Source of the DNA: Chamaecyparis obtusa
Lineage: Eukaryota > Streptophyta > Pinopsida > Cupressales > Cupressaceae
Reading direction: 5' to 3'
DNA length: 64,000 bases
Assembly (NCBI GenBank): GCA_027943335.1
Contig: BSBK01005648.1
Span: forward strand, 1,105,001 to 1,169,000
Part shown: positions 1 through 12,688 of the stretch, piece after piece
Layout of the letters: every line of letters starts with the position of its first letter
Position numbering within the stretch: position 1 is the first letter of the stretch
Made by a program: the position numbers and the translations under genes
The notes under the pieces: generated by a model
The model's input: only the letters and a program-made list of their open reading frames with translations
Told to the model about the DNA's origin: nothing
The model's database searches: none

Positions 1-374
1 TAAAAAGAAAATCGAACTAGCACACACTGCACATATCATAAAACCAAAAGAAAGGGAGACTGCACGGTTCCACGTGCGACAGTACTCCCAGAGTAATGTC
101 GCATGGCAGCCCTCCCAAGGGGGACTGTCATGCAACAATACCCTTGGGTACTACTGCATGGCAGTCTGGGACGCCGTGAGGCTTGCAGGTTGGGGGGAGT
201 TGAAAGCCCCTCCGCCCAATCAAAAATTTAATTTCATTTTTTTTTAAAACAACATCACTTAATTCAAAAAGCTATCATACCCACTTTTTGATTTTGATTT
301 TTATTTTTTAAAAAATAGAAACCAAAATCAATATTAAATCCATTATAATATGATTTTAATTTCACAAACAACCA

Positions 375-412
<38 letters not shown>

Positions 413-1909
413 TAAATGCAGCACAAAACATGAATATATATAAATATTTCACATTAACAAATCTCCTTAACATAAATATTAATTCCATTAATCAAAGATC
501 AAAACCCTAGCCTAATTGGCTTTCTAATACTCTTTTATAGATTCCTCAAAACCATTAATTTACAAAATAGATAGGCGAAACTATTTAATCACATTGCAAT
601 AACATACAAAAATTCTCCAGCATTCAGATCCAACAGGCACGAGGAAGACACACCCTATTTCCTATAGAGATCCGAAAAGAAATAACCATAACAAAATCAA
701 AGCCTACCTCAAAACAATTATACAGATTCGATGATGTCTAGAACAAAGAAAACAAAATCCAAGCTTTCGAAGAGCTCTCACAAATTTATCCCAAATCTGT
801 CTCCAAAATTTCTCCTCCAAAACTTGTGTACCCGAATAATGGCCAAAACCCCTAATATTTAAAGAAACTTCCTTTCTCATGCATGAATTTGAACTCAACT
901 CCAAAAAGGGCTTTGCATGAAGACGAACTTTAGTTCACAGTTCAGTCTCAGTTGAAATGAAGTCTCCTTTCCACTTTGACTTTAGTTGAAAGCACATAAC
1001 CAAACTTCAACTTGAATTATTAATTCAATTCCATTCAATTATGAATGTGCAACATAATGCATTTAAATAATTAATAATTAGAACATTTAGTTAACATAAT
1101 AAACACGTGCCAAAATAACCCTCAATTTATTAAAATATAATTTAATTAAACAAAGGTTAATTTCATGATTAAATATTTCAAAAGTGAGGATATTTAATTA
1201 ATTCACATTAATTAAATATTTCAACCACACTCGAAATAGCATATAATTAATTTCCAATTAATTTATGCATCAACTATATAATAAAAATAATAATTAAACT
1301 AAATAAATATATTTATTTAATTATCATTTCAATACTATACCACAGCTAAAAAATAGCATGATCTAAAAATAGAAATCACACCAAACGCCACAAATCAAAG
1401 AATCAAAAAGACCTAAGAACCCACATTCATGCTCAGGACATAGGTGTAAACTCTTGCCAGTTGGACAAGTTTAGAAAGGGTGGAAACACAGAATCTTGTC
1501 CCCTACTTTAGGACAATAATTGGCTTAGGTTAGGATTGGAACTGAATATTATCTCCCCTCTTTTACCATTGAGATTAGCAATAGGGCACGCTCATCCTGA
1601 CAATTCAGGGAAGTCGATGCCCGGTACCTACAAACCTGCATAAAAGACAAGCATGTACATATATATAGAGATATAATAGACAATGGCAGGGATCGGTCGA
1701 TCATGTGGATCTCGCAAGCAAGTAACTATGACTCCGTCCCTCAACCACATCAAGCACATCAAGCAGAAATGTAAAACAAACACATCAACCATACACATGC
1801 AAGTATGGGGTCAGTAAAATCATAAGTTTTAATGATTTCCTAACATATATTCTATCATTCTAAAGTAATCATATCATTTATAAAATCGGACAAGGGGCGA
1901 GGTACTACA
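1..1909 (-). repeat. LTR-like fragment, possibly gypsy
   Basis: No coding sequence is visible. The right edge reads TACTACA at 1909, so on the minus strand the block opens with TGTAGTACCTCGCCCC, an LTR-like start. A TATA-like run lies near 1650-1675 in the same orientation. The left end is outside the window or unrecognised and no partner LTR is present, so this could be a solo LTR, a truncated LTR or another repeat. The assignment is an inference. Confidence 0.3.
377..409. repeat. (AT)n microsatellite
   Basis: An uninterrupted AT dinucleotide run of about 16 units inside the AT-rich LTR-like fragment. Confidence 0.95.
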
Positions 1910-2318
1910 CATGGGACAAGGATATTGAAAACTTGAAGGAAAACTTTATAGATTGCATTTCAAGTCTTCCAGATTTACAGAATTGAAGAAAATAATGTAT
2001 ATCAAAAAATTTACGTGTATATACATATATTTGGCACCTTTGTCATTGTTGTCAAAGGGGGATTAGTATAGTATGAGAAAATTGTTTATATGTATAAGAT
2101 ATAGATATGCAAAATAGTATGGAGTATACTCAAAGGGGGAGTATCCCTATGGAGAAATAAGTAGATATGTATGATCCACAAACTTTTGCAAATTTTTTAA
2201 ATGGCCATGTAACACAATGTTATAGAATGTTACGAATTTGTTTTTTGAAATTTTTTTGTAATTTTTTGGAACTTAGCCAATTTTCCCATATGTTGCCACC
2301 AATGAAAAAGGGGGAGAT
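1910..2318 (+). mobile_element. 3' internal end of element E1, with three polypurine-tract-like motifs
   Basis: Non-coding tail just before the E1 LTR. It holds CAAAGGGGGA-like motifs near 2053 and 2131 and the main tract AAAAAGGGGGAGAT ending at 2318. The first is preceded by a CATTGTTGTCAA-like phrase, a layout repeated in the other elements of this window. The left side is cut at 1910 by the unrelated LTR-like fragment, so the body of E1 and its 5' LTR are missing. Confidence 0.6.
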
Positions 2319-3093
2319 TATTGGAAATTTGGCTGAGTGGGATATCATGATGTTTTCATTATGGCAACATATATTTAGTGTTAAGACAACATGATCTAAG
2401 GAGGAAGTTTTGGATGAGAACCTATAAAAATTGTCTAAGTATAATAGTGTTTACCTGTCTACATAGAGACTGTTTTGATTAGCAAAGTTCACATAAGTAC
2501 TTTCAATACATGCATACTTGAACGTAGATTATACAAGGTATATTGAAGCTACACCTAAGAGTGTAAGATTGTATGACATGTACAAATAGAGATATCAATG
2601 TTTTACCAAGACAGTGTTGAGCCAACCATAATAGAGCAGCGGTCAGTAATTGATTATATTGAGTTAAGGGATTATTATTTTTTATCAAAATAATGACTTG
2701 ACTAATTAGGGATGACATCCTATATGTTAAACCTAAGGCAGAAAGAATTCATTTTATGTTTTTGGAAGCATGTAATTAATTGAAAGCTGACAGAAAGGTT
2801 ATTTTGTAATAGCTTGTATAAAGGTAAGAAACTTGTAATACGAAGTTGTAAGAAATTTGTAAGTATTGTATTGATGTATATTGATGTATTATGTGAAATC
2901 TGATATATGATCAGATCAGTGCGATTTGATAACAAGTTTTTGTGAAAAGACTACAAATCTAGATCAGAATATTGAAGATATTTAGTAGTAGTAAAAGGTT
3001 TTTGTATTCTACCTTTTGTATTGAAGATTATCATTGTATATTGCATGTTTGGGTAGTGAGGTCATCTTGCATACATTTTTATTTTGTAATACC

Positions 3094-3186
3094 AACTCCT
3101 AATAGGGTTGATGCTTCTAACAAGGCCTAAAGTCCTCTAATAAGGACAAAGACACTATATAGATGTAATAGACTCCTAACAGGGTC
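3094..3186 (+). promoter_or_regulatory. Row of four CTAAYA-loop mini-hairpins in the E1 LTR
   Basis: Four hairpins share a six-base loop but have different stems: AACTC/GGGTT (3094-3109), GCTT/AGGC (3113-3126), GTCCT/AGGAC (3132-3147) and GACTC/GGGTC (3171-3186). Where pairing is not Watson-Crick it is T-G read on the sense strand, which suggests RNA folding. The function is unknown. Confidence 0.7.
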
Positions 3187-3225
3187 AAAACCTTTAACCA
3201 GATACTTTTGATTAGTTGATCATTT

Positions 3226-3242
3226 GTGGGTATCATCCCCAC
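3226..3242 (+). promoter_or_regulatory. GTGGG/CCCAC hairpin in the E1 LTR
   Basis: GTGGG (3226-3230) pairs with CCCAC (3238-3242) across a seven-base loop. It is followed by the CCGGGGTTTTCCC block that recurs in the related LTRs. Confidence 0.6.
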
Positions 3243-3403
3243 CGGGGTTTTCCCTTGGCCAGGGTTTCCTTGAGAACAAACATGGTGTTATGGGTTCCTT
3301 TATTTTATGGTTGTGTTTATTATTCATTTTTATTAGTTTATTTTCTTATGCAAGTTACAAGTTAATTTCATATATCCATAAGTGGGAAAAAGTAAAAGTT
3401 TGT

Positions 3404-3436
3404 GAAATACTGATTCACCCCCCCTCTCAGTATTTC
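3404..3436 (+). promoter_or_regulatory. Poly-C-loop terminal hairpin of the E1 LTR
   Basis: A perfect ten-base-pair stem, GAAATACTGA (3404-3413) with TCAGTATTTC (3427-3436), encloses the loop TTCACCCCCCCTC. It ends 12 nt before the LTR end. Confidence 0.75.
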
Positions 3437-3448
3437 CTATTTATAGCA

Positions 3449-5492
3449 TAGTCATCATGCAATAAAGTATATACCATGACAACTCTAGAAATCACTTATC
3501 ATCAAAGAATTAGTTAGCATGAGTTATGCCAACAATAGGTATGATCGTATGATTTTGATAAACTCTAAGATATTATATTTTATTTCCTTAGATGATTACA
3601 CTAGGATAGTATGAATTATGCTATTTCATATTTTAGAGATCATATATATTATTCTTGTGTGAGTTTAATTTTATCATGGATGATGTTTGTAGGATCTGAG
3701 GTTATAGGTACTTGATAGAATTATTATTAGTTTTTCATAATTTGTTTCTTTATGAATTTAGTGTCCCATATATCTAGGAAATCCAAACAAAATTTATTCA
3801 CATTTTTTTCAATTTTTAGCTCAATGAACTGGCAAAGGCCCACCTTGTGTTTACACATAAATATTAAATGATCTCCTAGTGAGTTTGTGACCGAATAATA
3901 GGGAACCTTGGGAGTGATCCTCATCACTTTTTCAAGTGATGGATTTAATTTTCTTATCCCTATTGTTGCGTTGTGTCAACATGATGGTCAACAATTAGTG
4001 CAAATCATAGGGTGGCATCATATTGAGGAGATCCAAAAACCCCAAGATTGACTTTTGTTTCATCCAAATCAAATACCAAGGCCAAATCTATAGCCATTTT
4101 AACTTTGGAGGTGTGATGACAATTCATGAATCATAATTACATAGGCAATTTTCAAATAGTCATATCTCAGTCATCTAGACTCCCTTTCTTGAGCATTTTT
4201 TAAATTTAGGGTAGAATTTTGTGCTCTACACATTAGTGCAAGTAGTTTTGGAGTTTAGTGCTCAAAATTTTGAGAAAATATCATAATCCCATTTTCACAA
4301 CTTCTAAGGCCTTGTTTTGATTCATATGGACTCCTTTTAAGGTGCATTTTTTTTAAACTACATTTTTCTATATTTTATAGTGGTACTATCAATTTATAGT
4401 GATTGTGATTAGAAATTATGATTTTAGAGTTTGTCTTAGTTTTTCAATTGTAATTTGGTCTTTTACATAGTGAGATAAGTCTATTATAGCATGATTGTGG
4501 CAATCCTAATCACTAAAATGGAAATTCAAAGAAAGAACAAGAAAAGGAAAAAAATCTTTATCATTTAATGAAAAATTTGGTAATAAAATGTTTTTAAATT
4601 TTATTTTATAAGTTTTTAGAAACAAATTTCAAATAAATAAGAAAATTTAGGAAATATATTTTTTGGCCACCTACCATACCTATTGCAATGATTCATCTTC
4701 CAACCAAAAACTAGGGGGGGCAGTTACTTCTATATTTTCTTGGTTTATCAGTCCAATTGGAGGGCATCATCAGTGATCATTTTTAGCACTTCCTTTGGTG
4801 GCATCATTCTCAATTTAAAAAATTTCATTTTCATATCATATCATATTCTCTTACATGAGCTATGTTGTACACACTAATATAAAGTGCCATCCTTATTTGT
4901 ACTTTTTCATTGATGACATATTTGATGTAACCATTCTTTACTCAATAGATGAGAAATTATCTTGTGAGACTCAGTGCATGGCTCCAGCTAAGACTTAGAA
5001 TGTACCAATCTATCATTTGCAAGTATTCAATTGATTCTCGAGTAGGTTTTTCCATGTCTGATCTCTATCATATTATAGTAAGTGATTCATCATTAGTTCT
5101 TCATCAACATTGGTACCTAGTTTTTCCACACTTTGACATTCTCGATGCAACATTGACTCCATTTTCATCTTATGGAGGAGTATTGGTCATCATGTTGGAC
5201 CATCTTTGTAGGATATTTGATAATGAGGGGGGGATTCATGCTCATTATCTTTCTCTCTTATGGGGCAAATTTTTCATCATATGAGGTTTTTTTCTTCTCC
5301 TTAAGAGAATTCCATGTTTTCATCTCTCTTTTGGAGGGGATTTTTCTCCCACATAGTTTTCTCCCTTTCTTCATTTGTGAGAGATTGTGTTTGCATTTTT
5401 ACATGGGTACCTAACATGGCCTAGTCACCACAAACCATCTTGCATTGTTATCTTTTTTACATTCTCACTAAGTTGAACTTGAGGCTAGGGGG
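3449..5492. other. Gene-free stretch
   Basis: AT-rich sequence with no reading frame that resembles a known protein. Short open frames, the longest 111 codons at 4949-5284, have no recognisable domain. The last part ends in the purine run GAGGCTAGGGGG before a TGTTGG start, so part of this stretch may be the worn 3' region of an LTR element. Confidence 0.4.
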
Positions 5493-6023
5493 TGTTGGAT
5501 TAATTAAGGTATTTTACCTTGGTTATTTTTTACCTAGGTACTAATTACACTTTAATTAAGCTTACTAAGGGAATTTCATAGGATTAGTTGGAGAATTTCC
5601 ACTTTATGTGGATTAATCATGCTATCATTATCATATCCACTTATAGTGGATGTGCTTTTCCACCTTAGGTGGGTGATCCACCTTTTTGGTATTATCACTT
5701 TATCACTCTCTTCCATTGTTGTACATACTTTATTAAACATTGGAGGATGATCCACCTTTGTTGGACATGTGATTCTACCTTGGGTGTGATAATTTGTCTC
5801 CTGATTGATATGTAATGAGAGAACATCACTTTTCATTGTCTCATTAACTCCTACATTTGTACCCTAGCTATATAACCAAAGGGATATCCTAAGTACTTTC
5901 ATTCAATCATAAATTCAATTATTGTATTGCATTCTTGGTGAGATTAAAATTTATTCTTTATTGTTATTGTGCTTTCCATTTTCTCTAGATCTTGGGCGTC
6001 TACCTTCATAGCCAAATCTTACA
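5493..6023 (+). repeat. Possible LTR with TATA box
   Basis: Begins TGTTGGATTAATTAAGG directly after a purine-rich tract (5481-5492). It has TATATAA at 5869-5875 and ends tentatively at TTACA near 6023, where the LINE segment approaches. There is no second copy in the window, so the call rests only on these signals. Confidence 0.3.
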
Positions 6024-6069
6024 ACTAGGTTTTCATATCCAAAATTGGGATCTTTTAAATTAAAAAATA

Positions 6070-9000
6070 AAATGTTCTAATTCTAAAATAAATTATGTTC
6101 TATGTTGCCATGGATGCAGATAAGGCCCTGGGCCCTGATGGACTTAATCCTTTCTTCTTTCAAAAAATGTTGGGATTTCATGCGATAGGATATCCTCAAG
6201 GCAATGGAAGAATCAAGAAAACATGCATGCATATTGAAGCAATTTAACAACACTTCCATTACTCTAATTCCCAAATGTCAGCAACTAAGGTCTTTTGAAG
6301 AGTTTAGACCAATCTCCCTATGTAACACAATCTACAAGATTTTCACTAAAGCAATTTCATGTCGTTTGGGGAAACTAATTCCTAAAATTATATCAAAACA
6401 ACGAGGAGGTTTCATTCCAGGAAAAGATACAGTGGAGGGGGCCTTAATTGCACATGAAGTGCTCCATACTATTAAGGAAGAAGGTCTGTCGACAATGGTG
6501 TTAAAGTTGTACATGGCAAAGGCATATGACAGAGTGAACTGGAATTTTCTGGATGCAGTGATGAGTAAAATGGGTTTTGACAAGAAATGGATTAAATGGA
6601 TTATGTCTTGTATATCGGGGGCAAAATTCTCAGTTATGATAAATGGTATACCCTGTGGGTATTTCTCTTCTACACAAGGGGACTCTCTCTCTTCTTTTCT
6701 CTTCATCATCCTAGTTGAAGGTCTCAGTAGATCAATTGCCTATAAATCACAGCTTGGAGCTTGGGAGGGGATTAGTATTAGAAGATCCCAATTAGCCATT
6801 ACTCATACACTCTTTGCGGATGACTCTTTTCTTTTTGGGAAAGGAAGTGTTAATGAAGCTAAAGTCATTAACAACACTTTGATTGAATATTGTAAGGCTT
6901 CAAGGTAGAAATTGAATGCACTTAAGTCAAAGATTTTCCTCTTCAATCTCACCCCCAAAGCTTCTTTAATTATTACAAAAATCTTTGGCTTCGTTTTGGC
7001 CCATTCACCAAGTAAATATCTTGGGATTCCATTTTTCCAAGGGAATGAAAAATCTTCATTTTGGGGAGACATTTTATCTAGTATCAGAGAGAGCATTGCT
7101 GGATGGAAGGTGAGATGGCTAACGTTGGCAGGTAGAATGTTATTGGTTAAATCAGTGCTAAGTTCCATACCTAACTACATTATGTCAGTCCTTATGGCTC
7201 CTCCTAGGGTTATGAAGAACATTAACAAATGCTTGAAGGATTTTATATGGAGGGGCAACATGGATGATAAGAAGAAAATCCACCTAGTTTCTTGGGATAC
7301 TCTGTGCAAACCTAAAGAATGTGGGGGGGCAAGTTTTCATAAAATCCTAGAACGTAATATCAGCTTGGGGGCTAAGTTATCATGGAAACTATATGAGAAT
7401 CCCCACTCTCTTTGGGCCAAAATCATCAAAATAAAGTATTTAGATTCAAAGGATCCGGAGAGGATTTTCACAATTCAAAATCCTCCCTCAGGGTCTGTTA
7501 TGTGGAATTTCATAGTTAAGTGCAGATCTATCATTTTACCACACCTATCTTGGGTCATTAATTCTGGAGGCAAAGCCCTGTTCTGGTTAGACTCTTGGAA
7601 TGGTCTTCCCCAACTATCCTCTAACCAAAACCTTTAGGGTATCAAGCATATTATGGAACTACACTGGGGCATTAAAGTGGGGGATTATATTGATTGGAAT
7701 GGGGGTCAAGGAAAATGGAGAGACCTTAATGTTCTTCCCCTATCCTAGGAGGATAAAGATATGATGAGGAAAATTTTGGGCCAGAGGCCTATTCATCCAA
7801 AAAAGGCACAAGATGTACTAATTTGGACTAAAAGAAAGAGTGGGAGGTATACAGTAAAGGATGGTTATAGACAACTGGTCTCTAGTTCAGATCTCTTTGA
7901 TCCAATTTTTAGATTTGCTTGGCATGATGTGGTTCTTCCTAAAGTAGGGTTTTTCCTTTGGACAGCTATTCAAGATAGAATTTTGTCTAGTACATGACTT
8001 AAATGCCTGGGGATAGAAGATGATTTTGATTGTCTACTATGTGGTAAGGTGCGGGAAGATTCAAATCACTTATTCGTAGGCTATGATTTTGCCTATAGTA
8101 TTTGGTCTTGGACTCTAGGCAAATTAGGATGGCAAGGCCCATTACCTTGTTCTCTAAAGAATCTCCTTCAGTAGTGGCCTCTTCTATATCTTGATTCTTT
8201 CTTCTCCATCATATGGAGAGTAATTCCTACTACAGTAACTTGGTGCATTTGGTGGGAGAGGAACAAGATCATCTTTAGGAATCAAAGAGCGTCAATTGAT
8301 TAGGTTAGTCAATTGGTAGAAAATTTCATCTCTGAGATGGTTAACACACACGTATCAAAGGTAAAACAACTATCCTCTACCTTCATCTCTTTTGATAATA
8401 GTGTTCTCAACAATTGGAAGCTAATTTGCATCCCATTCAAAGGAACTCTCATTGGAAAACTATCCACTAAACAAATTAGATCTATCATTAAGTGGCATCC
8501 CCCTGACTCACCTTTTATCAAATTAAACTTTGATGGTGCGGCAAAGGGTAATCCTTGTAGATCGGGGGCTGGTTTTATTCTCTGCAGAGAAGATAAATCT
8601 ATTTTACAAGCGGCATATTGCAGAATTTAGGATGGCTCAAATAATTTAGCTAAAGCAAGAGCCCTCTTACATGGTGTTAGGATGGCAGTGCAGCTTGGTA
8701 ATTAGGACATTCATATTGAGGGAGATTCTCAAATTATAACCTCTTCCCTCATCTCAAAAAAGGTAGTCAGCTGGGAAATTCATTATATTCTTGATGAGGT
8801 CTGGCGATTACTTCCTCGCTTCTTTTCCTACAAGATTTCCCACTACTTCAGAGAAGCGAACAAATTTGCAGACTGGCTCTCAACTCAGGGTGTGGAATTA
8901 GGGGATCTTATTAATGATTCTGACTACTCTATAATCCCCTAGGAGATGGTTCCAGAATTCCTAAAAGAGGAGTTTGGTTTTTATAATTAAGATTGTGGGG

Positions 9001-9625
9001 ATTTCATTTGTGGGAGCAATCTGCTCTTGGTGAAGGTTTAATTCTGGACTTGATGCATTTCATGTGGGTAATGATATTTGGGAGTGGTGGTAAAAATTTA
9101 ATTCCCATCCTGACAAGTTGAGGCCATGAGTCTTTTTTATCTCAGTTTCTTTACAAGGCGACGATGGCATAGCTTGGGTTAAGTTATTTCTTGCTGCTCG
9201 ATTATGGTATAATGTATGTGATCATGTTTTCTACACAATTCAGATGGCCTTTTATTTAGCTGCAACTCGTGACACCATGGATTGTAGATGCCTCAATTTC
9301 AGAGTACCTATCTGTGTGAAGGATTGGGAGTATGTTTTGTTCAGAGTACCTTTTCATGTAATGGGTATGTTTTGTTTAGGGTGATTGTATGGGGTGCATG
9401 CATGTACAATGTTTTGTATTATCTTCATCATATCAGCACACATATGATGTATTTTTTCTTTTTGGGCGCATGGGCCTACTATCTCTATATATATGTTCAA
9501 TCAGGGTAAGGAATGAGGGTTTTCTTCCTGCTTCTTCCCCTCAGGAGCCCCCCAAAGTAGTGTATTTTAAAAATTATAATACTAAAATATAATGGCTATG
9601 CCATTTTTGCCAAAAAAAAAAAAAA
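6070..9625 (+). mobile_element. 5'-truncated L1-type LINE retrotransposon
   Basis: The element starts inside the reverse transcriptase region, so the endonuclease and ORF1 are missing, as is usual for 5'-truncated LINE copies. It continues through the end of ORF2 at 8990, then about 600 bp of 3' untranslated sequence, and stops at a 14-base poly(A) run (9612-9625). I could not find a clear target-site duplication. The 5' boundary is accurate only to about 20 bp. Confidence 0.85.
6100..8990 (+). pseudogene. LINE ORF2: reverse transcriptase, zinc-binding region, RNase H (broken)
   Basis: In a live element this protein copies LINE RNA into DNA at the target site. Domains in order: the DKALGPDG start of RT near 6118; RT palm with FADDSFLFG near 6816; the C-terminal RT/thumb region; a zinc-binding region near 7900-8110 (C-x2-C then H); and an RNase H domain from about 8520 with FDGAAKGNP and EGDSQ. 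A one-base frameshift lies near 6165 in an A run. In-frame stops are TAG at 6906, 7635, 7746, 8172, 8301, 8628, 8703 and 8940, and TGA at 7995. The glutamate expected at the RNase H motif (AEARALL in relatives) is AKARALL, a G-to-A change. The frame ends at TAA 8988-8990. It is certainly non-functional. Confidence 0.9.
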
Positions 9626-10354
9626 CAATAATATGAAAGAATGAAGGATAAATTGAGTTTCCCACCTCTCAAGATTCTAAAACTTCAAATGGAGGCCAAA
9701 TTCCACATACAAAAAATGAGGGCATGAAAATGAAGTAGAAGGAAGCATTCCAAAATAATTCAACTAATCCATCACCCATAAAAATCCACCCAAGAAATCA
9801 CCCAAAATCATCAAATTTCAAAATCACCATCTAGGGATTTTAAAATCAAATTGAAGAAAATACATCGTGTTGTAAAAACAAACTTCATGTTTAAAATATA
9901 ACTCAATTTTTGAGTGAGAAATAAAATATTTAAAAATCAAATTAATATCCAAATATCCAATAAACCCATAAATGATCTCCAAGCTTGCATCATGCAGTTC
10001 CCATTAAATCAAATACATATAAGGCATATTTCATATTCAAATATTAAATTACTTCATCAATATTAAAATATCATCAATATATGCATTAAAATGATGGTGT
10101 TTCATTATTGACCAATTATGCACAAACAATCATTATGGATCTTACACAAATATGCATTGGAGTAGTCGGATATTAAATTATCAAAATGGTAATTGAAGGT
10201 TTAAACACAAGAAAATAGGGAAAATCATCCAAATAAGGAATAATGGCTAGGGATGGGTAACATAGTGGCTAGTGCATTATCTCCTACAACCACTACCAAG
10301 GATATGGGAATGCTCAAACCTTCAAATCCAAGTGGGTTCAATGCTCTATAACCT
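9626..10354. other. Gene-free AT-rich stretch
   Basis: No coding sequence, repeat or terminal motif recognised between the LINE poly(A) and the start of the hAT element. Confidence 0.4.
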
Positions 10355-10797
10355 TATGCTCCACACAGTTTTGGGGATGGGGAATTTTTAGGGGATGGGG
10401 ACATTTTTCTGGTATAGGTACAGTTTGAAGCCAAATTTTAGGGGACAAAAAGGGATGACTATTAAAAAATAGGGGAAATTTTATATAGAGAGATAAAATT
10501 CAAATATGCATATTATAACATTGATTCAATATGATGAATACATAGAAAATTAACAAGATTCAAACACTTTCATAATTTCATTATAAAAATATGGTGTACA
10601 TATAACAAAATTTCCCAAAGGCTCTAGTATCATGCATGATATCAAAATGACATAAAGAGAAATCCTACTAAAATACTAAAAAATAAATAATAAACAATAA
10701 CATAGAACTTCATCTCCATAATCATATGTCCATAATAATCAAAATCAATAATATATCAGCATCTACAAATGATATATGCCAAATATATGGTTGTCCT

Positions 10798-12683
10798 CTA
10801 GGAATCTAAATCTAAATCAAGATCATCATCAGAACCATCCTTTGAGTCACTAGTATGGGTGGGTTGAGGGTCCTCATGCAATGGAACCCCAAGTAGTCTT
10901 GGAGGTGTTTCATCCTCCTCAACCTGTAGAGAATCCTTGGGATTAACATCCCAACGTAATGCTGGAGTTTGATGATACTCAAGAGTCTGTCAATCTTGTA
11001 GCCGCAATATACTATGAAAAGCCACTAACTTCTCTGATTGTTTAGAGGTAAGGTTGTTCCTATTCACTGATTGATGAAGCTATATGTGGACTAGTTCCTC
11101 TCCACAACAAAGGAACTCACAACCTATGAAAGAAGATGAATAGAAAAAAAATTCAACTTAGGTGTATCTTTTCCATGCCACATCCACCATCCAATAGGGT
11201 CCCGTTTAGCTAATGTAGCTCTATTCATCTTCACCTTTGGTCTACTAAAGGTTGGTCCACAAAGATTGGCAAAGTCAAGCCAATGTTAATGAATCTTACA
11301 AGCATCATCTGGATTGTACATTTTTTAAAGGGCCTTGAAGAAGCCCCCCTTCACCTAAGTTGAAAAAATAAAAAACATATTAATTTTAAATTTTAAATTT
11401 TAAAACTAAGAACTTTGTAGCTTGTTATTTCACATGTTGATTTAATTAAATAATTTTAAATTGAAAACTTGAGATTTCATATTTGAGACTCACCTCCTCA
11501 TCCCTAGATGGAATGACTCTCCTAGGTCTTAGTGCATACCATTTAGGATTCATAGTATAGGCTTCCATATGGAGTGGGGTGTTTATAATGTTCCACCATC
11601 ACATCACAATGGGCCTAAGATGCTCCTCATAAAACTCAAAAGTAGGGTCCCTAACATGAATAACATGCTTGATCTTCCCAAGCATGCTATCAAAGGTCTC
11701 ATAAATCTCTTTAAGGCTAGGAAAGTCAGTATCAACATATCTAATGACCCATACAATGGGCTTAATGAAGGAGAAAATGTATCTACAAATGCAAGAAAGT
11801 TACAAGTTATAAACACCAAAAAATTTAAAATTCTCAATTCTTAAATAATAAAATCAGCAAATACTTAAATCAGAAATAATTTTATTAAATCGGCAATAAA
11901 AAAAATTTAAGTTTCTTGCCTCGTAGTAGACCGCCAATTATCATCAAGGATTCTTTGTTTCACACTTCTTCCATCCTGTTTGCTAGATTCATGCCATCTA
12001 TTCCACTATGCATTGACCACCATGGACTCTAAGGCCTCTTGGACCTCAAGCATCCTCTCCATCAAAATAAAGTAGCTTGCATATCTAGTCTCCATGGGCT
12101 TGAAGAATTATTTATTTTTAAATGTCCTAAATAATGCAAGAGATGTGTGATGATTGAAAATAAAAACTTGCACATCTCTAGCCAAACCATAGCCTTTATC
12201 CAATCAATTTTCACAATGTCCTTCAAGGTGTTGTTCAATGCATGTACACAACATGGGGTCCAAAAAATGTGCCTATATCTACTCTCTGCCATTAATCTAG
12301 CTGACCTATACACCCCTTATGAATCTTTCACTAATTGCACAACAATTGAAGAGCCAACCTCTTCTATATCATCTTTTAAAATCTAAAATTGGAAGGTTGT
12401 ATCCTTCCTTTTCCTTAAACAATGTATGGCACTAATCAAATAAGAGCCTGCTAAGCTAGTGACAATAATATTGATGACTGGTCGATGCTTGATATTGGTC
12501 CACCCATCCATGATGATGGAGCATCCCTCAACGATCCATTTTTGTATCATTTCCTCCATCAAAATACTCACTTTTGAATATTCTTTATCAAGAATAGTGG
12601 TGCATAGTTTTGTCTCACCAAGTGGTACAAATGAGAGACTGATAGCATAAATATATTTGCACATTTGTTTATAAAATAAGGAA
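10798..12683 (-). pseudogene. hAT transposase, central and C-terminal part (broken)
   Basis: Continues the transposase cut at the gypsy insertion. From 12683 downwards it shows a DUF659-like region with GCSIIMDGWTNIKHRPVI near 12520, then a catalytic-core segment containing FWTPCCVHALNNTLKDI near 12240. The hAT dimerisation region at about 11300-11100 has DPIGWWMWHGKD and VVERN. A strongly acidic tail ends at TAG 10798-10800. Stops within it include TAG at the FQF-ILKD position near 12382 and others in the dimerisation region, mostly where Gln is expected. The stretch 11310-12060 is badly decayed. Transposase would act in the nucleus on the element's termini. Confidence 0.8.
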
Positions 12684-12688
12684 CATGG
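12684..12688. repeat. Target-site duplication CATGG (left)
   Basis: Matches 27609-27613 exactly and marks the gypsy insertion into the hAT transposase gene. Confidence 0.9.

Larger units (their letters stand above)
2319..3448 (+). repeat. 3' LTR of element E1
   Basis: An LTR of about 1130 bp starting TATTGG directly after a polypurine tract and ending TAGCA. The length matches the LTRs at 30798-31916 (1119 bp) and 39367-40498 (1132 bp). It shares with them the row of CTAACA-loop hairpins, the GTGGG/CCCAC hairpin, the CACCGGGGTTTTCCC block and the poly-C-loop hairpin ending exactly 12 nt before the LTR end. That spacing supports the 3448 boundary. No primer site follows, as expected for a 3' LTR. 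Confidence 0.75.

Noticed and set aside
4949..5284. A 111-codon open frame in the gene-free stretch.
   Set aside because: No recognisable domain, composition or conserved neighbour, and it overlaps another open frame. Frames of this length occur by chance in AT-rich DNA.
6906..8942. Many in-frame TAG codons where Gln is expected could mean TAG recoding or amber readthrough.
   Set aside because: The pattern spans unrelated elements (LINE, copia, gypsy, hAT) together with frameshifts, TGA at CGA positions and a CAG/TAG difference between duplicated copies. Deamination explains it more simply.
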